From an uncultured Bacteroidales bacterium (GTDB taxonomy: Bacteria > Bacteroidota > Bacteroidia > Bacteroidales > UBA932), in NCBI GenBank assembly GCA_937890845.1, contig CALADR010000164.1, positions 1 through 6,366 of the forward strand: a DNA stretch of 6,366 bases. The letters run 5' to 3'. The stretch's first letter is position 1. Each line of letters opens with the position of its first letter. A model generated the notes under the pieces. The model saw nothing but the letters and a program-made list of their open reading frames with translations, did not search any database and was not told the DNA's origin. The translations under genes were made by a program, and so were the position numbers. Of the stretch, positions 1 through 6,366 are shown piece after piece.

Positions 1-778
1 CAGCACAGCATCATATTTTCCATAATTGCCAAGTCCGAAGAATCCGTCAGGAGAATATGGTCCGAAAGCCATTATGTCTTCTTCATTGGCAGCCTGTACT
101 GCAGGAAGGATAATAGACTGCTCTTCATCTCCCAGCAGCCCTCCATCTCCGCAATGAGGGTTAAGTCCGAGGACCGCTATTTTAGGCGCGTGAATTCCAA
201 AATCTCTCTGCAGGGATGTCTTCATAAGCCTGAGCTTCCTCAATATCAGATCGACTGACAGTCTGCCAGACACCTCCTTCAACGACTCCTACCTTCAGCT
301 GGTCGCATACCATAATCATCAGCACTTCATCCACACCGAATTCTTTTTCGAGGTATTCCGTATGGCCTGTATATCCGAACCCTTCATTGACCATAGCCCT
401 TTTATTGATTGGAGCAGTGACAAGTGCATCGATATTACCTGCCTTAAGATCCTCTACCGCGCACTCCAGTGCTGTCATTGCTGACTTTGCCGACTCCGGA
501 GTAGGCTGTCCCGGCTCAACAAAGACATTGTCCGGAAGGCAATTGATAATGTTGACTCTTTTAGGATGCGCCTCGTTTGCAGAATTGATTACGTTTGTAT
601 TAATCTGCTCTATATTATGAATCTGCTTTTTGTAAAAGCCGAATATCTTTGAAGAACCATAGACTACGGGAGTACATACATCAAGCATTCTCTCGTCAGC
701 GAAAGCCTTGATAATCACCTCATAACCTATCCCGTTTCCATCTCCCTGGGTAATTCCCACAGTAAGTTTCCGTGCCAT
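1..778 (-). pseudogene. pdxA: 4-hydroxythreonine-4-phosphate dehydrogenase, frame broken near 283, partial at left edge
   Basis: PdxA oxidises 4-phosphohydroxy-L-threonine with NAD in the cytoplasm, a step of the DXP-dependent pyridoxal phosphate pathway. The first frame starts at ATG 778 and shows GITQGDGNGIGYE (residues 8-20), the VTAPINK segment (120-126) and the substrate-binding GHTEYL (138-143). It is family-like up to KVGV (162-165, codon ending at 284), then becomes nonsense and stops at 182. The family sequence resumes in another frame at 282, beginning LKEVSGRLS. It runs through QRDFGIHAPK and the metal-ligand motif GLNPHCGDGG to the left edge (94 codons, no stop). Compared with E. 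coli PdxA from memory, both flanks align without gaps and about 17 nt are absent, including the THLP-type histidine (His166 in E. coli). The family is about 330-360 residues; the C-terminus, with the MYHDQG ligand, lies outside. The product is very likely inactive if the sequence is correct. An assembly error is the main alternative. Confidence 0.9.
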
Positions 779-806
779 ATCAATCTTTAAAATTATATTT
801 GAAGCA

Positions 807-838
807 CAAACTTACAGAAAAACATTCGTTTTTGCGAA
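807..838 (-). promoter_or_regulatory. candidate pdxA promoter (Bacteroidota type)
   Basis: On the minus strand the -7 box TAAGTTTG (814-807) matches the Bacteroidota consensus TAnnTTTG exactly. TTCG (838-835) lies 20 nt upstream and differs by one base from the -33 consensus TTTG. This would put transcription start near 800 and give a leader of about 20 nt before ATG 778. The leader is AT-rich and lacks a Shine-Dalgarno sequence, as is usual in the phylum. The assignment rests on motif match only. Confidence 0.5.
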
Positions 839-899
839 CATTGGATAAAAAAACAACATTCGTCCGGACATGAGGGCTCGTCCGGGAAATAAAATCCGG
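821..899. repeat. repeat cluster between the divergent promoters
   Basis: AACATTCGT occurs at 821-829 and again at 855-863, and the core AACATT also occurs at 837-842, so three copies lie 16 and 18 nt apart. Next to them is the perfect 8-bp palindrome GTCCGGAC (862-869). Its half GTCCGG repeats at 880-885, exactly 18 nt on, which also lets CCGGAC (864-869) pair with GTCCGG (880-885) around a 10-nt loop. A third CCGG lies at 896-899. Spacing near 16-18 nt and a position between the pdxA and recG promoter candidates would suit a regulator-binding region. The hairpin has no adjacent T-run on either strand, so it is not a convincing terminator. Confidence 0.3.
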
Positions 900-906
900 C
901 AGAGCA

Positions 907-937
907 TTTCAAAATAATACCAAATTCGTTATTTTTG
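907..937 (+). promoter_or_regulatory. candidate recG promoter (Bacteroidota type)
   Basis: TATTTTTG (930-937) matches TAnnTTTG exactly. TTTC (907-910) lies 19 nt upstream with one mismatch to TTTG. Transcription would start near 943-945, which rules out the upstream TTG at 935 as the translation start and leaves ATG 962 or ATG 1013. A weaker -7-like sequence, TATCTTTT (945-952), lies just downstream but lacks a good -33 partner. This is motif-based inference. Confidence 0.45.
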
Positions 938-1012
938 TTGATTCTATCTTTTGCATCTGCAATGGATTTTTGTGAAAGAATTGTTGTTGGAGATAATAGA
1001 GTTTTCTGTACC

Positions 1013-3283
1013 ATGGGAAGGAAACAGACTGAAACTGACATCCAGTATTTGCCGGGAGTCGGCCCCAAACGAGCTAAACTCCTGCGCAAGGAACTTAATA
1101 TAAATACATTCGGCGACCTTATAAAATTCTACCCGTTCAGGTATATTGACAGAAGTTCGATTGTAAGCATTAATATGGTCAGACCCGAGATGGCCTATAT
1201 CCAGATAAGAGCAAAGGTTCTGATAAAGGAACTTACAGCTAATAACGGTAACATTATCAGGGAAACTGCCGACGGTACATCTATAATGGAAGCTGGCGGA
1301 CACTCCCGCCGTACAGAAAACGGAGATCCTGAAAACATCACCGGAGCGACGGCCCATAAACAGGCACCGGGCAAAGATGAACCATTAAAGTTCAACGCTA
1401 TAAAAAGAATGAGAGTTATCGTCGGTGACGAGACTGGAAGGATGGAGATGATATTTTTTAAAGGTATCAAGTGGATGTACGGTAAGCTCGAAACAGGCGC
1501 GGAATATATGTTTTTCGGAAAGGCAACTCTCTTCAACGGGGTTCTGAATATGGTACACCCGGAAGTCGACAATGTGACGGAAAGCGGAAGCAGCAATACA
1601 GGCATGGCTCTTTCCATGACTGGAATCTACCCGAGTACGGAACGGCTTAAAAACGGAGGGATTACAGGAAGGGCTATGAACAAGATGCAGGAACACGCAC
1701 TGAATGTATGTCTGCAGGATATCGAAGAAACGCTTCCTGTATGGCTGATGAAAGAACAAGGACTTGTCCCACTGCATTTTGCCCTGAGAAACATACATTT
1801 TCCAAAGAATCAGGAAGCTCTTGAGCGTTCAAAGTACAGACTTAAATTCGAAGAACTGTTTTTCCTTCAGCTTGCCCTGCTCAGACAGAAATACCGTCAC
1901 AGCAAAGATGCTGTAGGAATAGTAATGCCAAAGGTAGGAGATGCGTTCAACAAATGCTATGAAGCTCTGCCATTTCCTCTCACAGGAGCACAGAAGAGGG
2001 TAATTACCGAAATAAGGAACGATATGAAAAGCGGGAGACAGATGAACAGCCTCCTGCAGGGTGACGTAGGAACCGGAAAGACCATGGTTTCAGTACTGAC
2101 GGCACTGATAGCTGTCGGCAACGGATATCAGGCCTGCATTATGGCTCCTACGGAAGTGCTTGCCCAACAGCATTTCAAAAACATCTCAAAATACCTGGCC
2201 CCTACAGAAGTGAAAGTGGCGCTTCTTACAGGCAGCACCAGGACTTCCGAGCGCAGGGAAATCCACGCAGGACTGGAAGACGGGTCGATAGGAATAATTG
2301 TAGGTACGCATGCTCTTATTGAGGACGCCGTAGTATTCCGTAACCTCGGTCTGTCCATCTTGGACGAGCACCACCGCTTCGGAGTAGAGCAGAGGGCTAA
2401 ACTATGGCGCAAGACTTCATGCGGACTCTCGCCACACGTCCTTGTGATGACAGCGACCCCTATCCCGAGAACTCTGGCCATGACACTTTACGGAGACCTG
2501 GATGTATCTGTAATCGATGAACTTCCGCCTGGAAGGAAGCCGGTACAGACAATACACGCAACAGAGAGCAAAAGGAATGCACTGTTCGGTTTCATGAAAG
2601 AACAGATAGCTCTCGGACGCCAGATTTTCGTAGTCTATCCGCTTATTTTCGAAAGCGAAAAAATGGACTATAAGAATCTTGAAAACGGATATGAGCAGAT
2701 AGTCCAGGCATTCCCATTCCCGCCATACAAGACAGCCATAGTACACGGAAAGCAGACCAACGATGAAAAGAAATTCAACATGGATGCGTTTGCTGCAGGC
2801 AGGGCCAACATACTGGTGGCTACATCAGTCATAGAAGTAGGTGTGGATGTGCCTAACGCATCCGTAATGGTGATAGAAAGTGCGGAACGGTTCGGTCTAA
2901 GCCAGCTGCACCAGCTAAGGGGAAGAGTCGGAAGAGGCTCCGAGAAATCATATTGCGTACTTATGACAGGATTCAAGCTCAGTAAAGACTCCAAGCACCG
3001 CATAAACCTGATGTGCAACACAGAAAACGGCTTCGAGCTTGCTGAAGAAGATATGAAAATGAGGGGTCCGGGAGACCTGGAAGGCACACAGCAGAGCGGC
3101 CTGCCCATAAACCTGAACATAGCTTCTCTCGCAAAGGACGGACTGATACTGAACACAGCCCGTGCATGCGCGGAAAAACTGCTTTCGGAAGATCCGGAAC
3201 TGTCAGGAATTGAAAACAGGATTCTGGGACAGGAACTAAAAAAGGACAAATACAACATAAAGGATTACAGCAAGATAAGCTGA
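1013..3283 (+). CDS. recG: ATP-dependent DNA helicase RecG
   Basis: RecG is a cytoplasmic superfamily 2 translocase that regresses stalled forks and branch-migrates junctions. The chosen start is ATG 1013 (756 aa), because MGRKQTETDIQYLPGVGP begins like family N-termini. The frame stays open upstream to TTG 935, and ATG 962 is an alternative adding 17 residues. The N-terminal part holds a helix-hairpin-helix-like LPGVGPKRAKLL and the OB-fold wedge, which resumes at RMRVIVGDETGRMEMIFFKGIKW. Helicase motifs follow in order: Walker A GDVGTGKT (350-357), the motif II variant DEHH (451-454, usually DEQH), MTATPIPRT (from 479), motif VI QLHQLRGRVGRG (631-642) and the RecG-specific TRG-type motif GPGDLEGTQQSG (685-696). 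About 48 residues (77-124) are inserted in the wedge domain compared with Bacteroidota relatives I remember, making the protein longer than the usual 690-700. The TGA stop is followed after 54 nt by the WYL gene, with no terminator visible. Confidence 0.97.
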   Translation: MGRKQTETDIQYLPGVGPKRAKLLRKELNINTFGDLIKFYPFRYIDRSSIVSINMVRPEMAYIQIRAKVLIKELTANNGNIIRETADGTSIMEAGGHSRRTENGDPENITGATAHKQAPGKDEPLKFNAIKRMRVIVGDETGRMEMIFFKGIKWMYGKLETGAEYMFFGKATLFNGVLNMVHPEVDNVTESGSSNTGMALSMTGIYPSTERLKNGGITGRAMNKMQEHALNVCLQDIEETLPVWLMKEQGLVPLHFALRNIHFPKNQEALERSKYRLKFEELFFLQLALLRQKYRHSKDAVGIVMPKVGDAFNKCYEALPFPLTGAQKRVITEIRNDMKSGRQMNSLLQGDVGTGKTMVSVLTALIAVGNGYQACIMAPTEVLAQQHFKNISKYLAPTEVKVALLTGSTRTSERREIHAGLEDGSIGIIVGTHALIEDAVVFRNLGLSILDEHHRFGVEQRAKLWRKTSCGLSPHVLVMTATPIPRTLAMTLYGDLDVSVIDELPPGRKPVQTIHATESKRNALFGFMKEQIALGRQIFVVYPLIFESEKMDYKNLENGYEQIVQAFPFPPYKTAIVHGKQTNDEKKFNMDAFAAGRANILVATSVIEVGVDVPNASVMVIESAERFGLSQLHQLRGRVGRGSEKSYCVLMTGFKLSKDSKHRINLMCNTENGFELAEEDMKMRGPGDLEGTQQSGLPINLNIASLAKDGLILNTARACAEKLLSEDPELSGIENRILGQELKKDKYNIKDYSKIS

Positions 3284-3337
3284 CATACAAATGACAGTAC
3301 ACGTTCCCGACTCATTAATAAATCACAACATCAGGCA

Positions 3338-4258
3338 ATGGTAAGTGAACTTTTACAGAAATATATCTGGCTGATAAACACCTTCATACGCCACGGAGAA
3401 AGAGGCGTTACACTGGATGAACTTTGCAATCTCTGGGACAAACGTTTCGGACAGGAATACTCCAGAAGCTCGTTCAACAACCACAGAAATGCCATAGCGG
3501 AGGTATTCGGAATAGAAATACAGTGCAACAGAAGGACAAAAAGATATTTTATCAGATATGGCGAAGACATAATGGATACGGATGCTTCAACTGCCTGGAT
3601 GATAAATACTTTTACCGTCAACAGCATGCTATCCCTTGGAAAAGAGCGGCTTTCCGGACGAGTATCAGTGGAAGAAATACCGTCAGGTCACAAATTTCTG
3701 TCCTCCGTAATGGAAGCAATGACAGAAAACCGAGAAATTGAAATACAATACAGAAAATACTCTGATGACGGAATCTCCACATATACATTAAAGCCATACG
3801 CATTGAAAGAAAATGCAAGAAGATGGTACATTGTGGCCTGGTGCAATGAAAAATCCCAGATCAGGGTATATGGCATGGACAGGATTGTAGATATGAAAGT
3901 ATCAGAATCCCATTTCAATATGCCTGAAAATTTTGATGTGGATGATCTTTTCAGAAATTCATTCGGAGTCTATCTGAGCGACAACACTCCTGTTGAAATC
4001 ATCATCAAGGCATCTCTCAAAGAAAGCAGATATTTGGAAGATCTGCCCATACACCACAGTCAGAAAGTAATTTACAAGTCGGAAAATTCAGTAACTTTTT
4101 CTATCTTCGCGACGCTTAACAGAAGCCTTACAATGGAACTTCTCAGACTGGGGCCCGGGATAGAGGTCGTAATGCCGGAAGCGCTGAGGAATGAAGTTGC
4201 CGCATTGGCTGAATCCACTGCAGAAATTTACAGAAAGCCTGATATGGAAACTATTTAA
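3338..4258 (+). CDS. WYL-domain transcriptional regulator
   Basis: This is a 306-residue probable DNA-binding regulator. The first 75 residues look like a divergent winged helix, with a LDELCNLWDKRF helix and a basic SRSSFNNHRNAIAE helix as the likely recognition part. A WYL domain (about 120-200) contains RRWYIVAWC (W163-Y164-I165, so WYI rather than WYL) and the conserved DRI of YGMDRIVDM (181-183). A WCX-type C-terminal extension (about 215-296) runs from PVEIIIKAS through LRLGPGIEVVMP. In this family the WYL domain senses a ligand, nucleic acid or nucleotide in the cases studied, and controls promoters or partner enzymes. Examples are PafBC in the mycobacterial DNA-damage response and regulators beside defence loci. 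The ligand and target here are unknown. ATG 3338 has no promoter motif just upstream, and the gene ends 10 nt before the peptidase start, so cotranscription with both neighbours is likely. Confidence 0.92.
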   Translation: MVSELLQKYIWLINTFIRHGERGVTLDELCNLWDKRFGQEYSRSSFNNHRNAIAEVFGIEIQCNRRTKRYFIRYGEDIMDTDASTAWMINTFTVNSMLSLGKERLSGRVSVEEIPSGHKFLSSVMEAMTENREIEIQYRKYSDDGISTYTLKPYALKENARRWYIVAWCNEKSQIRVYGMDRIVDMKVSESHFNMPENFDVDDLFRNSFGVYLSDNTPVEIIIKASLKESRYLEDLPIHHSQKVIYKSENSVTFSIFATLNRSLTMELLRLGPGIEVVMPEALRNEVAALAESTAEIYRKPDMETI

Positions 4259-4268
4259 AATCACAATA

Positions 4269-6366
4269 ATGGAGCCTACCAAGAAAAAAAGAACAATCTC
4301 TATAATGACAGCCACTGGTTTTGCAATCATAGTAGCCCTGGCAGTAGTTGACAAGTACACTGGTTTCACTGAGCCCTTAGTTGAAAGAATGAAGAATGGA
4401 AAGAACACGGGACCCGGATGCATAGAGCAGCCCATCCCGGAAATCAAAGACGGGAAAATGACTCCCGAAGTATTGCTGGCCCTCGGCCGCATGTCAGACC
4501 CTCAAGTATCTCCTGACGGCAGTAAAATCCTCTATGGCATCTCATATATTTCTGTTGAAGAGAACCGCTCCTGCAACAATCTTTATATCTGCAACACAGA
4601 TGGAAGCGACAGGCAGCGCGTGACTTCTGAAGGGAAAAGTATATCCAACGCACGCTGGAGCAGAGACGGAAAACATATTTTCTATCTGCAGGGAGGACAA
4701 ATCTGGAGCGCGGCACTCAGATGCAGCAAATCGGGAGAATATTCACTTTCCGGCAAAGTCAAAATTTCAGAAATCCCTGCTGGGATAGGACAGTTCTCAC
4801 TCTCTCCTGACCAGGATAAAATAATGTATATAAGCACAGTACAGAGTGCTCATAAAAAAGCATCCGACATTTATGGAGACCTTGACAAATGTGAAGCGTT
4901 TTCTGCAGATGACCTTATGTACAGGCATTGGGACCATTGGGTAAAGGAAGTGCCACATACATTCATTACCGATTTCAAATACGGGAAAGACGCTGCAGGA
5001 AGTATTATCCCTGAAAATTCAAAAGATATTCTGGAGGGAGAAAAGGAGATTTATGAACTTCCAACGGAACCTTTCGGCGGCATAGAGCAGCTGGCTTGGA
5101 GCCCTGACGGCAAATCCATAGCCTATTCATGCCGCAAAGTCGCAGGAAAACGATATGCATTCTCCACAGATACGGATATTTACCTTTATGATTTAGAGTC
5201 GGAGACATGCACCCGTATCGCTACAGGCGGCGGATATGACACTGACCCGGTATGGTCTCCTGACGGCAGCAAACTCTGCTGGGTAAGCATGGAAAGAGAC
5301 GGGTATGAGGCCGACAGGCAGAGACTTATGGTTACTTCTGTAAACTGGAAAGAAAGCAAGGAAAACGGAGCTACTGTAAGAAGGCCTGAATTGGGTAGGA
5401 TCGTTGAAATATCAAATGGATTCAAGTACAATATTACTGCACCGGTGTGGGACAGCAATACAGGAGGTATCTACTTCTCTTCCCTTGCTGAAGGCATCCA
5501 GGGAGTTTTCATGGCTTTCCTGGAAAAAGACACCTGGAAAATCGAAAGGATTACAGGGGAAGATCTCTGGTATGACTTTAATTCACCTTTCCATATAGTT
5601 GAAAATAATGGACAGGTAAAACTTCTCGCAACATACTGCAGTATGAATTTCCCTACAGAAATGGTGGAAATTACAGTGGGTACAGATGCTGAAGGAAAAA
5701 TTCCTGCCTGCGAAGTGGAGCATAACAAAGCCATTAAGGCAGAATGCCGGATAACAGAAAATGCAGTAGGTATCAGGCAGATTTCCAACATAAACGGAGA
5801 ATTGATTGCCAAGCTCGGAAAGCCTCAGACAGAAGCCAGATATATCAGGACTGCCGATGGCAAAGACATGCTGACATGGGTAGTATATCCGCCTGAGTTT
5901 GACAAAACAAAGAAGTATCCGTCAATCCTTGTCTGCCTCGGAGGTCCTCAGGGTACTCTCAGCCAGGGATGGTCATACAGATGGAATTACCGTCTTATGG
6001 CATCTCAGGGGTATATAACCGTGCTTCCTAACAGACACGGGACCACTGCTTTCGGACAGGAATGGACGGAACAGATTTCTGGAGACTACTGCGGACTGAA
6101 TATGGACGACTACCTCAGGGCAGCAAAATCAATCAAGGCGGAACCGTTTGTAGACAAGATGGCAGCATGCGGAGCAAGCTACGGAGGATATTCGGTTTAT
6201 AACCTCTGCGGCATACACGGAGATGTATTCGATGCTTTCATAGCTCACGCGGGAATATTCAACCAGGAACATATGTATATGACTACAGAAGAACTTTGGT
6301 TCCCTAACTGGGATAACGGAGGCCTCGAAGAATGCAAGATAGACCCTTCTGTAGGCACAGCATCAG
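4269..6366 (+). CDS. S9 family dipeptidyl peptidase, DPP5-like, N-terminally anchored or exported; partial at right edge
   Basis: ATG 4269 opens a frame with no stop up to the right edge (699 codons visible). MEPTKKKR is followed by a hydrophobic stretch (residues 9-27), either a membrane anchor with the rest outside or a signal peptide cleaved after ALA (23-25). A linker leads to MTPEVLLALGRM (64 on) and a beta-propeller with SPDG-type repeats at 81, 179 (SPDQ), 278 and 330. The alpha/beta-hydrolase part begins near 528 (TADGKDMLTWVVYPP). It holds a GGPQG segment (558-562) and the nucleophile motif GASYGGYSVY with Ser637. DLMYRHWDHWVKEVPHTF, QISGDYCGLNMDDYL and TTEELWFPNWDNGG closely resemble P. 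gingivalis DPP5 as I remember it. That enzyme releases dipeptides in the periplasm, with a preference for Ala or hydrophobic residues at P1. The catalytic Asp and His lie beyond the window. It is probably the third gene of an operon with recG and the WYL regulator. Confidence 0.93.
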   Translation, partial: MEPTKKKRTISIMTATGFAIIVALAVVDKYTGFTEPLVERMKNGKNTGPGCIEQPIPEIKDGKMTPEVLLALGRMSDPQVSPDGSKILYGISYISVEENRSCNNLYICNTDGSDRQRVTSEGKSISNARWSRDGKHIFYLQGGQIWSAALRCSKSGEYSLSGKVKISEIPAGIGQFSLSPDQDKIMYISTVQSAHKKASDIYGDLDKCEAFSADDLMYRHWDHWVKEVPHTFITDFKYGKDAAGSIIPENSKDILEGEKEIYELPTEPFGGIEQLAWSPDGKSIAYSCRKVAGKRYAFSTDTDIYLYDLESETCTRIATGGGYDTDPVWSPDGSKLCWVSMERDGYEADRQRLMVTSVNWKESKENGATVRRPELGRIVEISNGFKYNITAPVWDSNTGGIYFSSLAEGIQGVFMAFLEKDTWKIERITGEDLWYDFNSPFHIVENNGQVKLLATYCSMNFPTEMVEITVGTDAEGKIPACEVEHNKAIKAECRITENAVGIRQISNINGELIAKLGKPQTEARYIRTADGKDMLTWVVYPPEFDKTKKYPSILVCLGGPQGTLSQGWSYRWNYRLMASQGYITVLPNRHGTTAFGQEWTEQISGDYCGLNMDDYLRAAKSIKAEPFVDKMAACGASYGGYSVYNLCGIHGDVFDAFIAHAGIFNQEHMYMTTEELWFPNWDNGGLEECKIDPSVGTAS

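Noticed and set aside
182..283. Programmed frameshift explaining the two pdxA frames
   Set aside because: There is no slippery heptamer at the junction, and about six conserved residues are missing, which a frameshift alone would not restore.
387..620. 77-codon plus-strand open frame opposite pdxA
   Set aside because: It lies wholly antisense to well-supported PdxA sequence, has no recognisable domain, and is best seen as a shadow.
864..885. CCGGAC...GTCCGG hairpin as a transcription terminator
   Set aside because: No gene ends nearby on either strand, and no U-tract follows the 6-bp stem directly.
793..1089. 98-codon minus-strand frame over the intergenic region and recG start
   Set aside because: It is antisense to the conserved RecG N-terminus and covers both promoter candidates. 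The protein is low-complexity with no family resemblance.
1295..1310. GGCGG/CCGCC hairpin within the RecG insert
   Set aside because: A 5-bp stem inside an intact coding frame with no T-run; probably chance from Gly, Arg and Ser codons.
3291..3344. Small 17-codon frame (ATG 3291, TAA 3342) whose stop overlaps the WYL start, a possible leader peptide
   Set aside because: Such a short frame is expected by chance. There is no attenuator-like hairpin, no codon run and no ribosome-binding signal to support it.

Overview
The window looks like a core-chromosome segment of a member of the Bacteroidota, probably order Bacteroidales. Three things point there. Promoter-like sites match the TTTG / TAnnTTTG pattern of that phylum, and no gene has a convincing Shine-Dalgarno sequence. 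The PdxA start motif is of the Bacteroidota type. The last gene closely resembles dipeptidyl peptidase 5 of Porphyromonas gingivalis. I see no mobile element, CRISPR array, tRNA or rRNA.

Layout. The minus strand from 778 to the left edge carries pdxA (vitamin B6 synthesis). Its reading frame breaks near 283, where about 17 nt are missing relative to the family. The missing stretch would encode the first metal-binding histidine, so the copy is either a pseudogene or holds an assembly error. A 234-bp divergent intergenic region (779-1012) holds a promoter candidate for each direction, plus a small cluster of repeats between them.

On the plus strand, three genes form a probable operon. recG (1013-3283) encodes a DNA branch-migration helicase with a roughly 48-residue insert in its wedge domain. 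A WYL-domain regulator (3338-4258) follows after 54 nt. A DPP5-like S9 peptidase starts at 4269, 10 nt after the regulator, and stays open to the right edge.

How they fit together. pdxA and recG are unrelated housekeeping functions sharing a divergent promoter region. The tight spacing of the last three genes suggests shared transcription. WYL-domain proteins are ligand-sensing regulators, some of which respond to DNA damage, so its position behind recG is suggestive but proves nothing. The peptidase is probably exported and would belong to peptide catabolism in the cell envelope. I found no clear undescribed system. The most notable observations are the broken pdxA, the RecG insert and the recG-WYL-DPP5 linkage.
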